From an uncultured Collinsella sp. (lineage in GTDB: Bacteria > Actinomycetota > Coriobacteriia > Coriobacteriales > Coriobacteriaceae): DNA of 20,286 nucleotides. This document shows, piece after piece, positions 1 to 6,698 of the stretch. The notes beneath the pieces are model-generated. The model ran no database searches, was not told where the DNA came from, and worked only from the letters and a program-made list of their open reading frames with translations. Position 1 is the stretch's first letter; the number at the start of each line of letters is the position of its first letter. A program made the position numbers and the translations under genes. The stretch lies in NCBI GenBank assembly GCA_934654585.1, contig CAKUGF010000027.1:1-20286 (forward strand), in the 5' to 3' direction.

Positions 1-726
1 ATGACGGTCTATGTGACGGGCGACATCCACGGTGGGCTCGACATGCAAAAGCTCCGCGACTGGGAGCTTGGGGATAGCCTTACCGGCGATGACTACCTCA
101 TTGTCGCCGGCGACTTTGGCTTTTCGTGGGATTTCTCTGCCGAGGAATGCGCCGACATCGCTTGGCTGGAGTCGCGCCCCTACACGGTACTGTTCGTCGA
201 CGGCAACCACGAGCGCTTCGACCACTGGGAGGAGCGCCCCATGGAGCCGTGGCACGGCGGGCTGACGCAACGTCTGTCGGATACTTCGTCTATCCGCCGC
301 CTCATGCGCGGCGAGGTCTTCGAGCTCGACGGCTCGACGGTCTTCACCATGGGCGGTGCCACGAGCATGGACAGGGAATACCGCGTGCCGTATTCCAGCT
401 GGTGGCCTCAGGAGCTCCCGGACGAGCGCGATTTCGATACCGCGCGGACAAAGCTCGACAAGGTCGGCTGGAAGGTCGACTGCGTCATCACCCATACCTG
501 CTCGACGCGCATGCTCTCGCCGACGCTCTACCCGGACCCAGGCTGGGAGCGCCCCGATGTGGACCGGCTGACCGAATTCCTCGACGAGCTCGAGAATCGC
601 CTGGACTACAAGCGCTGGTATTACGGCCATTTTCACCGAGACGGCAACCCGAACGAATGTCATACCGTGCTGTACGACCGGATCGTGAGGCTCGGGGACA
701 AACTCCTGCCGTGGGGTGCGTACTGA
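1..726 (+). CDS. calcineurin-like metallophosphoesterase (copy A)
   Basis: A 241-aa protein with the full metallophosphoesterase signature: D8 and H10 in GDIH, D38 in AGDFG, N69-H70 in DGNHE, H165 in ITHT, and H210/H212 in YGHFH. These residues bind two metal ions in this superfamily; the substrate (phosphomonoester, diester or nucleotide) cannot be read from the sequence. No signal peptide is present, so it is probably cytoplasmic. The ATG is the first base of the window, so the upstream RBS is not visible. Its stop overlaps the start of the next phosphoesterase (TGATG), which implies translational coupling. A paralogue lies at 19087-19812. The first 77 bases of the two are identical, whereas the rest diverges to roughly 85 percent by eye. 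Confidence 0.9.
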   Translation: MTVYVTGDIHGGLDMQKLRDWELGDSLTGDDYLIVAGDFGFSWDFSAEECADIAWLESRPYTVLFVDGNHERFDHWEERPMEPWHGGLTQRLSDTSSIRRLMRGEVFELDGSTVFTMGGATSMDREYRVPYSSWWPQELPDERDFDTARTKLDKVGWKVDCVITHTCSTRMLSPTLYPDPGWERPDVDRLTEFLDELENRLDYKRWYYGHFHRDGNPNECHTVLYDRIVRLGDKLLPWGAY

Positions 727-1463
727 TGGCTGTCTATGTGACAGGAGACGTGCACGGCAGGGCCGAGTACGGGGCCAGCAGGTTCGCCTTCAGGTCTTGG
801 CCACTGGGCCGGACCCTGACGCGCGATGACGCGGTGATCGTGGCCGGCGACTTCGGCTTTGTCTGGGATGGATCCAACGCCGAGAAATACTGGCTCGACT
901 GGTTCGAGTCGAAGCCGTGGACCACGTGTTTCGTAGACGGCAACCATGAGAACCACCGGATGCTGGCAGAACTGCCGGTGCGGGAGTGGAGCGACGGCCT
1001 CGTCCATGAGGCGCGACCGTACGTGCTGCACCTGATGCGCGGCGAGGTGTACGACATCGCGGGGACCACGGTCCTTGCCATGGGCGGCGCCGCGAGCAAC
1101 GACAGGCAGTATCGCAGGGAGGGGAGGAGCTGGTGGCCCGAGGAGATGCCGAGCGAGGAGGAGATGGGGCACTGCCGCGCCTCGCTTGACCGCGTGGGCT
1201 GGAGGGTCGATTGCGTTGTGACTCACGAGGCCCCCGCTGCCCTTGCTGAGGTGCTGTGCCGCGAGCATGGACGCGGGTATCGTGGCGACCGGCTGCAAAC
1301 TTTCCTGGGCGAGCTCGACGGGCGGCTCGGCTACCGAGCCTGGTTCTTCGGACATTATCACGGCGACGAATGGCGCGACGACAGACATCGCCTGATCTAC
1401 CGAGACATCGTGCCGATCGAAGATGCTGCGCCCGGTTCTAGGAACCTTCTGGAAGCGCTCTAG
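726..1463 (+). CDS. calcineurin-like metallophosphoesterase (copy B)
   Basis: A 245-aa cytoplasmic phosphoesterase related to copy A. It carries D8/H10 (GDVH), D42 (AGDFG), N73-H74 (DGNHE), a THE motif and a GHYH motif, so all metal ligands appear intact. The ATG overlaps the stop of copy A, and the pair probably forms one operon. The last ten residues (PGSRNLLEAL) and the stop codon are encoded inside a CTAG-rich repeat site (1436-1476). The original C-terminus may therefore have been replaced when the downstream module arrived; this is inference. Confidence 0.88.
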   Translation: MAVYVTGDVHGRAEYGASRFAFRSWPLGRTLTRDDAVIVAGDFGFVWDGSNAEKYWLDWFESKPWTTCFVDGNHENHRMLAELPVREWSDGLVHEARPYVLHLMRGEVYDIAGTTVLAMGGAASNDRQYRREGRSWWPEEMPSEEEMGHCRASLDRVGWRVDCVVTHEAPAALAEVLCREHGRGYRGDRLQTFLGELDGRLGYRAWFFGHYHGDEWRDDRHRLIYRDIVPIEDAAPGSRNLLEAL

Positions 1464-1476
1464 AAGATTCCTAGAA
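1436..1476. repeat. CTAG-rich inverted-repeat site, left copy
   Basis: TTCTAGGAA (1436-1444) and TTCCTAGAA (1468-1476) form a perfect 9-bp inverted repeat around a central CTCTAGAA. The site holds three CTAG tetramers in 41 bases and overlaps the stop codon of the upstream gene. A related site lies at 3590-3618 beyond the recombinase gene. There is no T-run, so it does not look like a terminator. Recombinase crossover or binding sites are a possible explanation. Confidence 0.6.
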
Positions 1477-1505
1477 ATCAGCAGCCTGACAGGAGAAGCG
1501 CGGGG

Positions 1506-2084
1506 CTACTCGTCCTTCCTCTGGGTCATGACCTCGACCTTAGCCTCGGCCACGGCCGCCCGCTGTTCGGTTGCAGCGAGGCGGTCCTTGAGGGCGGCGA
1601 CCTCGGCCATCAGGTCGCGCTGGGCCAGGAGTGCGTCGTTCAACTTGGCTTGGGCTTTCAGCGCGGCGTCACGCTCGCCGCGCAGGCGCTCGATCTCATC
1701 GACCATGGCCACGGCCTCGGCATGGAGCTGGACGACCTGTCTGTCGAGCTCCCTGGCATCGGCGAGGTATCTGACGCTCGCGGCATGAAGCTCGTTGTTC
1801 TCGAGCTCGAGGCTCGCGGTATCGAGTTCAAACTTCTCCTCGATAAAGGCGACCCGCTCATTGCAGTCGGCCTCAAGTCTTTCGTTCCGGTCTCTCGCCT
1901 CGACGAGCTTGCGGTTGAATTCGTCGAGCTGGGCCCTGAGCAACGCGTTCTCGGTTCTGAGGTCGCCCGTCTCGCGCAGCAGCTTCTCCCGCCACGTCGC
2001 CTCGATCCGCTCGGCAGCCTCATCGAGGACGGCCTTCACGCCGGATGTCTCGCTGATTTTCTTTTCGCTCGGATTGTCTGCCAT
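1506..2084 (-). CDS. coiled-coil protein of unknown function
   Basis: A 192-aa protein that is almost entirely heptad-patterned and charged (for example LRTENALLRAQLDEF and LENNELHAASVRYL), predicting one long alpha-helical coiled coil from about residue 15 to the C-terminus. No signal peptide, membrane segment or enzymatic motif was seen. The start is set at the ATG at 2084, with GGAG nine bases upstream; an in-frame TTG at 2099 is less likely. Such proteins can be structural or scaffold partners, but no function can be assigned. It lies between the chromosomal phosphoesterases and the recombinase, in the same orientation as the recombinase. Confidence 0.7.
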   Translation of the reverse strand: MADNPSEKKISETSGVKAVLDEAAERIEATWREKLLRETGDLRTENALLRAQLDEFNRKLVEARDRNERLEADCNERVAFIEEKFELDTASLELENNELHAASVRYLADARELDRQVVQLHAEAVAMVDEIERLRGERDAALKAQAKLNDALLAQRDLMAEVAALKDRLAATEQRAAVAEAKVEVMTQRKDE

Positions 2085-2098
2085 GGTGCGGCACTCCA

Positions 2099-2161
2099 AT
2101 CAACAAAGGGCATGGCTTCGCCATGCCATACGGCTGGGGACACTGCACGGCCGCTGTTGAT
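2099..2161 (-). other. structured leader upstream of the coiled-coil gene
   Basis: A 7-bp outer stem (ATCAACA 2099-2105 with TGTTGAT 2155-2161) encloses a perfect 8-bp hairpin (GGCATGGC 2109-2116 with GCCATGCC 2120-2127, 3-nt loop). It lies directly before the GGAG ribosome site of the gene at 2084. It may influence translation, or be a terminator-like remnant. Confidence 0.4.
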
Positions 2162-2271
2162 TTGTAGTCATCCTGCGATCGGTGAGTTCTAAAAAGGCGT
2201 CTCAGGTCATGCGTTCACGCAGGGTTTCAGTTGGAGAAATACCGCACTCTTATATAGTAGCGCACTCGGAT

Positions 2272-2856
2272 TTATCTTCTGACGCCCACTAACCCGCGTT
2301 CGCGGAGCACGCGGTACAGGGTCGATTTCGAGATACCCGTTGCGGCGCATATGTCGGGAATTGGCGTCTCGCGGGCGAGGTAGAGTTTCACGGCAACATC
2401 GGCCTTGACGTCCGCGATGCGCGGACGGCCGCCTACGTTGCCGCCATGGTTTCGTTTTACGGCGATGCCCTCGGCCTGGCGCTGCCTGATCAGGTCACGC
2501 TCAAGTTCCGCAGTACAGGCGTGGGTACCGAGAACGAAACGGCCGAAGGCGGTATCGAGATCGACTGGTTGTTTCAGGGAAGTCAGCTTCACACCGAGGT
2601 TTCGAAACATGAGGTCATAGTTCAACAGCTGTCTGGTCGATCTGGTCAAACGCTCCCAAGATTCGACCACCACTTCATCGCCGGCCTTCATCTTTTTGAA
2701 CAGACGCTTCTGCTGAGTTCGGTCACCGTCCTTGGCACCCGTGACCTTGTCTTTGTAGATATGGCCATAGGGCACACCAGCGTTGACCAACGCCTCGATT
2801 TGCCTGTCTAGCTTCTGATCCTTCGTGCTCACGCGAGCGTATCCGTATCTGGTCAT
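2272..2856 (-). CDS. small serine recombinase (resolvase/invertase family)
   Basis: A 194-aa DNA recombinase of the Tn3 resolvase/Hin invertase type. The N-terminal catalytic domain starts YGYARVSTKDQ with nucleophile S10 and R8; R69 and R72 in ERLTRSTR are further conserved catalytic arginines. The long dimerization helix covers about residues 103-130. A GRPR linker (143-146) leads to a helix-turn-helix (about 166-186, ISKSTLYRVL). Length is normal for the family. The ATG at 2856 follows an AGGAGG site at about six bases. On plasmids such enzymes resolve multimers; they can also invert segments. It is divergent from the small gene at 3200, and the intergenic region carries repeats that could be its sites. 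It is the only site-specific recombinase in the window. Confidence 0.92.
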   Translation of the reverse strand: MTRYGYARVSTKDQKLDRQIEALVNAGVPYGHIYKDKVTGAKDGDRTQQKRLFKKMKAGDEVVVESWERLTRSTRQLLNYDLMFRNLGVKLTSLKQPVDLDTAFGRFVLGTHACTAELERDLIRQRQAEGIAVKRNHGGNVGGRPRIADVKADVAVKLYLARETPIPDICAATGISKSTLYRVLRERGLVGVRR

Positions 2857-2907
2857 TTTCAGCCTCCTGCCTTGTCTTTTGATTTTCTCATGGGAATGCA
2901 AGGGGAG

Positions 2908-2991
2908 GTTTTGGCACTGAGTTTTGGCACTCGCTGTTCACGGCATCGAGGGTTCGGTTTTCGGGTGCCGCGCGGCATACGTTTTGGGACT
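2908..2991. repeat. direct repeats upstream of the recombinase
   Basis: GTTTTGGCACT occurs at 2908-2918 and 2921-2931 (13-bp period) and, with one change, as GTTTTGGGACT at 2981-2991. Their place just upstream of the recombinase gene suits operator or accessory recombinase-binding sites; this is inference. Confidence 0.5.
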
Positions 2992-3011
2992 GTCGGGACC
3001 TAAAAATCGAC

Positions 3012-3104
3012 CTTACCAAATTCGATTTACGGCCCGAAAAAGGGTTGATGCGGGCATCCGCACCAGCCCTGGTCCAAATACCCCGTAAATCGAATCCTGT
3101 TAAG
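3012..3104. other. 93-nt extended hairpin in the divergent intergenic region
   Basis: ATTCGATTTACGG (3020-3032) pairs perfectly with CCGTAAATCGAAT (3083-3095), extended outward by CTTA (3012-3015) with TAAG (3101-3104). Inside, AGGGTTGATGCGG (3041-3053) pairs with CCGCACCAGCCCT (3058-3070) with two wobble or near pairs and a GCAT loop. It lies between the divergent recombinase and 94-aa genes. It could be a recombination site, an operator cruciform or a structured RNA. Confidence 0.6.
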
Positions 3105-3199
3105 CCGTCTACCTGCGGTTTTGCTAAATTCGCTACCACCGGGTGAGAATCGTGTCCGAGCGGCACGATATAGTAGGTGAGACACCAACAAGGAAAGAA

Positions 3200-3484
3200 A
3201 TGGCCATGAGCGATTCAATGGAAGTCATACATCGACTTGAGCGCGAGATGGCAGACCGTGCCGCTGCGGTTGAGAAAGTCGATGCCTTTAAAAACCAGCT
3301 CGCGCAGGCCATCAAGGCCTTCATGGATGCAGACAGCGCGGTCCGCATCCTTAACGACCATGACAGCATCGTTGACACTCAGATCGCCAACGCCATCGAC
3401 GAGCATCTTCTCGCCATCGACAAGTTGTGCCGCTTCGGTATCGACGGCGGTTTCAGCGAAGAGCACCCGGTCAAGGAGTACTAG
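3200..3484 (+). CDS. small hypothetical protein, 94 aa
   Basis: An acidic, mostly helical protein (MAMSDSMEVIHRLEREMADR and following) with no recognised family. The ATG at 3200 is preferred because AAGGAAAG lies just upstream; longer in-frame versions lack a ribosome site. There is no signal peptide or membrane segment. It is divergent from the recombinase gene and followed by a probable terminator. It may be a module-specific accessory protein. Function unknown. Confidence 0.6.
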   Translation: MAMSDSMEVIHRLEREMADRAAAVEKVDAFKNQLAQAIKAFMDADSAVRILNDHDSIVDTQIANAIDEHLLAIDKLCRFGIDGGFSEEHPVKEY

Positions 3485-3523
3485 ACCGCCGTATGGCCAT
3501 CGAATAAAGTGAAAGAGGGTCGA

Positions 3524-3580
3524 ACCGAGCAGTTCCCGGACAATTGGCGTCCGGCCAGACACTTCGGCTCGGTCCTTTCT
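3524..3580 (+). terminator. probable terminator or structured 3' end after the 94-aa gene
   Basis: ACCGAGC (3524-3530) pairs with GCTCGGT (3567-3573), and an inner stem CCGGAC (3536-3541) pairs with GTCCGG (3549-3554). A T-rich stretch follows, ending in five T residues before the right CTAG site. Confidence 0.5.
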
Positions 3581-3589
3581 CGTGCGTTT

Positions 3590-3618
3590 TTCTAGGAAAG
3601 CTCTAGAACATTTCTAGA
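3590..3618. repeat. CTAG-rich site, right copy
   Basis: TTCTAGGAA (3590-3598), CTCTAGAA (3601-3608) and TTTCTAGA (3611-3618). It aligns with 1436-1476 if short gaps are allowed, in the same order and orientation, and again holds three CTAG tetramers. The two copies bracket the coiled-coil, recombinase and 94-aa genes. Confidence 0.55.
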
Positions 3619-3731
3619 TGCATTCCGAAATGATTGCGAATCGCTTTTGATGCGGTGCCTAACGGCACCTATGATCCGCTCGCGAAGCTCGCTGATTTAT
3701 ATATCTCTTTGTACATTTTCGACTACAACCA

Positions 3732-3829
3732 AAAACGGATTCGGCGTCCTTGCCGAATTGTAGGTGTTACAGCCAGATGTTCTGGTCCGCCCGGGGAGCG
3801 AAGCGACGCCGGCGCTGAGGGCTGACAGC
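3732..3829. repeat. long direct repeat, copy 1
   Basis: About 98 bp matching 16311-16409 in the same orientation. Block one includes ACGGATTCGGCG and TGCCGAATTGTAGG, which pair as a hairpin. Block two ends GCCGGCGCTGAGGGCTGAC followed by AGC. The middle is variable. Both copies sit beside a gene-free, hairpin-rich region. Confidence 0.75.
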
Positions 3830-3870
3830 TGGTACGCCTCGCGCTAAGGGCTTGCTTGTTTATAAGACTG

Positions 3871-4524
3871 CCCGCGAGGTCTGATTGGCTTGCGGGTTGA
3901 ATTGTTAGGTGGTGGAGTATCCACAGATTTTGGGCACAGTCGTGGACCCTCCCTAAATCTTCGAAACCAGCATGTAGCTGGGAAGACCTCACCCGCCCCT
4001 TGGCCTTTTGCTCGACGATCTCGCGGGTCTCCACATGGCTCCGCCATGTATCCGGACCATTCGTTTAACGCATCGGCCGTCCTCACCGATGCCCCTCTAC
4101 ATGACAGGGCCCAGGGTGGGGCACAAAGTCCGTCACGGCTGCACGCCTACCGCAGTCCTCCTTGCTTGACGTTGCGGCTACTCACCGCCAAACACACGCG
4201 TCGCCGCGTGGATATCCCACCGACTCCTGCTCTTCAGCTTTTAACCTACTTTCCTGCAGTATTGCAGCAGGACGAGCGCTCGGATCCTGGCACGCCGTCC
4301 CCGCCCTTATGGGCCGAGGCAGCGCAGGGGTCACAGGGAAGGCACTACCCTCGTCGAAGTCTCCTCGTGGAGACGGGACGGCAGACCTGTACAGCTCAGT
4401 CACCGATTATTCGAGCAAAACGCTACCTTTTTCGCAGGCCCTTGGTCCTGGCCGACCGGGAACGGCATATGTCACACGCCCGGTCGATATGAAAAAACCT
4501 CCCGGCGAGGAGGTTCCGTTTTTT
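3871..4524. ncRNA. candidate large structured non-coding RNA, strand unresolved
   Basis: About 650 bp without a credible gene; the open frame 3890-4492 has a basic, compositionally odd translation and no ribosome site. Instead there are many short strong hairpins: 3912-3924, 3958-3986, 4033-4049 (ACATGGC/GCCATGT), 4070-4092 (GCATCGG/CCGATGC), 4195-4210 (CACGCG/CGCGTG, with a GCGA tetraloop on the minus strand), 4254-4267, 4359-4374 (GTCTCC/GGAGAC) and 4453-4486 (CGACCGGG/CCCGGTCG). A terminator-like hairpin working in either direction closes the right end. The GNRA loop favours the minus strand and the T-run favours plus. No match to RNase P, tmRNA or group II intron domain V was recognised. 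Confidence 0.4.
4492..4524. terminator. bidirectional rho-independent terminator
   Basis: AACCTCC (4496-4502) pairs with GGAGGTT (4509-4515). Six T residues follow on the plus strand (4519-4524), and six A residues at 4492-4497 give a T-run on the minus strand. It could end a plus-strand RNA from the left or read-through of the mob operon from the right. Confidence 0.75.
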
Positions 4525-4579
4525 CTCTTATCTACTTCTCCGTGTTGTCCTGACCTGCGGGTCTGGATAAAATGGAGTT

Positions 4580-4730
4580 GTCAGATGGCTTGTGGTTTAA
4601 GCGTCTGACGGTGTAGATGTTGAGTTGGTACCTCACTCTACGCGGTTCCACGGTGTTGGTACCACCGCTGGAACAACCTCGATGATAGCACGCCCGCCCG
4701 TCTTAACGGCGGGCGGGTTATCAAATTTTT
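4580..4730. other. structured intergenic block with twin GGTACC-loop hairpins
   Basis: Hairpins in order: 4580-4609 (GTCAGA/TCTGAC), 4613-4641 (GTAGA/TCTAC around GAGT/ACTC), 4645-4674 (GTTCCA/TGGAAC around CGGTG/CACCG), and a GC-rich stem 4693-4717 (CCCGCCCG/CGGGCGGG) followed by a T-rich tail. The second and third present or abut the same palindrome GGTACC (4627-4632 and 4658-4663). No gene is visible between here and the relaxase stop apart from two weak AT-rich inverted repeats (4803-4825 and 4858-4879). Confidence 0.5.
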
Positions 4731-4911
4731 AGCTATCTACCTGCGAAAACTTAATACATTGGTACTACGGTATGGCTCTTTGCGGTGCCGCCAATAGCTG
4801 ACTATTAGTGAATCTGTAACTAATAACTCTTAATAGTTTGTAATTAGAGGAAATTCCGAACTATTAGCGCCAATAGTTCCACCGCTCTTCGCTGGAATGT
4901 TGGCAAAAAGG

Positions 4912-6111
4912 CTAGCGGGCCGAGTCGCCGCGCGTGTAATCGCCACGATCGACAGTGCGATCGGACCGATAGTGAGGCGCGTCGCTACCGCCGTGCGCCT
5001 GGCCGGCGGCGCGAACGCGGTCGTCGCCGGCATCGGGAACGGCGCCGGCATAGCGGTTGCGAATCTCCCTTGCGTAGCCGCGACGCGCAAGAAGCTCATC
5101 GCGAACCGCTGGATCTTCGAGCAAATCCTCATCGCACTTCGGTGCGATGAATTTGGGGAATGAATTGTAGGCGACGCCTTTGCTCGCTTTCGCCTGTTCG
5201 ACCCACGCCGAATACGCTTTCTTGAGTCGTTGGATGTAAATCTCACAGCGTTTCTCGTACGGTAACGCTCGCTCGGCTTCCAGCACGTTCTTTTCGAACG
5301 CCGCTTCAAGTTGTTTGACTGCAAAACGTCCGTCGAGTCGAGTCAGGTTGAAAGTGCACTTCGGATTGCCGGCTTCTTTGATATCGAGATCTGTCGCATA
5401 GACTCGATTATTCTTGACGAAAATGTCTACGCCCCATGAGGCAAGTATCTTTTTGAACTGATTCATATTCTTCGGATGACCTTCATCGATTGCAATATGG
5501 ATCAGCTCGCGCAGATTGTTTTTATAACTGTACTCACCCCGCTCAACGATTTTCTTTTCTGTGTCGCGCGGCTGACGATCTCGAATCTTCGAATTCTTCT
5601 TTCCCTTTTCAAGTTGAGTAAGATTCCAGTCCTTATCGAGTTCACGGACCCACGCGGCACGTTCGAATTTTCCGTGACGACCGCCCGTCTCGCAACGCTT
5701 ACCCGTCAAAAGATCCGTGCGGTTAATCGCCATATGAACCGCGTAGCGTTTTCCCGCCTTATCGCTTTCCTCATGCAACGCGACAATCACTTGCTGATGC
5801 GGGTAGTGTTTCGCAAGCCATTGCTCCGCGTAGGCCATACACGCATCGGGGGTCATCTTGCCTCCGTTGCAGCTGCACTCCTCGGGCAGAAACGCGAGAA
5901 TCTGATGAAGCATCGTTATGTTCTTCGCGCCGGCACGCGCGGGCCTGTCGTGATGGAACATCTTCCGCGTCATAGCCATTTCGGAAAACCAGTGCTTTCC
6001 GTTCGCGAGGTTCCAGCCGCCGCGGGCCAAAGCATTCTTTCCGTTAATGTACTTGCGCAGGTGCTTCGCGTAGCGCTCGGACGAAACACCTTTCTGCTTA
6101 ACGACGGTCAT
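4912..6111 (-). CDS. mobA: relaxase / mobilization nuclease
   Basis: A 399-aa relaxase of the MobA/VirD2-like group, the enzyme that nicks oriT and stays bound to the 5' end during conjugative mobilization. Y21 in HLRKYINGK is a plausible nicking tyrosine, and H113 (ALHEE) and H126 (AVHMAIN) fit the metal-binding histidine motif. Start chosen at ATG 6111, with GGTGAG upstream, 13 bases inside the end of mobC, which indicates translational coupling; ATG 6126 is an alternative without a ribosome site. The protein is short for its family: the last 50 or so residues are low-complexity and rich in D, R and G, so the C-terminal (primase or membrane-contact) part may be lost or truncated. No type IV secretion genes are present, so transfer would need a helper. 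Confidence 0.82.
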   Translation of the reverse strand: MTVVKQKGVSSERYAKHLRKYINGKNALARGGWNLANGKHWFSEMAMTRKMFHHDRPARAGAKNITMLHQILAFLPEECSCNGGKMTPDACMAYAEQWLAKHYPHQQVIVALHEESDKAGKRYAVHMAINRTDLLTGKRCETGGRHGKFERAAWVRELDKDWNLTQLEKGKKNSKIRDRQPRDTEKKIVERGEYSYKNNLRELIHIAIDEGHPKNMNQFKKILASWGVDIFVKNNRVYATDLDIKEAGNPKCTFNLTRLDGRFAVKQLEAAFEKNVLEAERALPYEKRCEIYIQRLKKAYSAWVEQAKASKGVAYNSFPKFIAPKCDEDLLEDPAVRDELLARRGYAREIRNRYAGAVPDAGDDRVRAAGQAHGGSDAPHYRSDRTVDRGDYTRGDSAR

Positions 6112-6688
6112 CGAGCTCACCGCCATCGGTGAAATAGCGATGTTCGAGCTCTTCGATGAAGAGGGTGACTCTACGGGCGTTCTGGTAAACCTTTTCGAGC
6201 GTGCGAAAAACTGCCTTCTCGTTGTAGGCCGGAAGACCTTGCGCATTCACAAAATACATCAGCTGGTTGAGGTTCGTCCCCTCGCGATACAGCTCGTGAT
6301 AGATTTTCGCGACCTGTGCCATATCGAAATCGATCTTCTCGATTTTCCCGGTAAGCATCACGCGGCGGGCATACGCGCTGACGGTCGTGCCGAGCGCATC
6401 CGCCTGCTTGCGAATCGCCTCGTGCTCGCCATCGGTGACTTTAACGTAAATGACTGCCGAGCGCTTTTCGTTCGAATCCTCTGAAACGGTTTGCAGCTTT
6501 TTGCTACGGCCACCGTTCTTATTTTTGGAAATGACTAGATCATCGAGCGATTCATTCCAATGAATCAGTGCACAGCGAATGAGTTCGGCCTTAGTCATGC
6601 CCGCCTTTTCCGCCAAAGCGGAAAGCGTTTCGTATTCTTCAGAGGTGAGTGTCGCCTTAACGGTGTGCGGACGTTTGCAACTCATCAT
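6098..6688 (-). CDS. mobC: MobC-like mobilization accessory protein
   Basis: A 196-aa DNA-binding accessory protein for the relaxase. The N-terminus has a ribbon-helix-helix-like segment (KATLTSEEYETLSALAEKAG), a second such segment follows at about 78-112, and the C-terminal MobC signature is seen in REGTNLNQLMYFVN (135-148). Proteins of this family melt or mark oriT for the relaxase. Two adjacent ATG codons lie at the start; a G-rich ribosome site (GGGGG) is about six bases upstream. It overlaps the relaxase start, forming a mobC-mobA operon, and lies just downstream of the inverted-repeat array that probably holds oriT. Confidence 0.83.
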   Translation of the reverse strand: MMSCKRPHTVKATLTSEEYETLSALAEKAGMTKAELIRCALIHWNESLDDLVISKNKNGGRSKKLQTVSEDSNEKRSAVIYVKVTDGEHEAIRKQADALGTTVSAYARRVMLTGKIEKIDFDMAQVAKIYHELYREGTNLNQLMYFVNAQGLPAYNEKAVFRTLEKVYQNARRVTLFIEELEHRYFTDGGELDDRR

Positions 6689-6698
6689 TCATGCCCCC

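Noticed and set aside
660..1388. 242-aa open frame on minus
   Set aside because: Antisense shadow of phosphoesterase copy B, which has all catalytic motifs on plus.
2272..2856. Serine recombinase as the integrase of the whole element
   Set aside because: The protein has resolvase/invertase size and lacks the large C-terminal domain of serine integrases; no matching attachment sites at the element's ends were found.
3890..4492. 200-aa open frame on plus
   Set aside because: No ribosome site, and basic, Pro/Ser/Arg-rich translation typical of non-coding GC-rich DNA; the region is better explained by hairpins.
3871..4524. Group II intron lacking an ORF
   Set aside because: A GTGTG string exists on minus near 4478, but no domain V hairpin with the AGC triad and no 3' boundary were found.
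4641..4663. T-box riboswitch (GTGGAACCGCG on minus)
   Set aside because: The motif resembles a T-box core, but it lies downstream of a relaxase gene, has no specifier stem, and is not followed by an aminoacyl-tRNA synthetase or amino-acid gene.
4830..5324. 164-aa open frame on minus overlapping the relaxase end
   Set aside because: A frame-shifted reading of the relaxase C-terminus with very high Arg/Ala/Ser content. A real frameshift near 5090 cannot be excluded but has no support.
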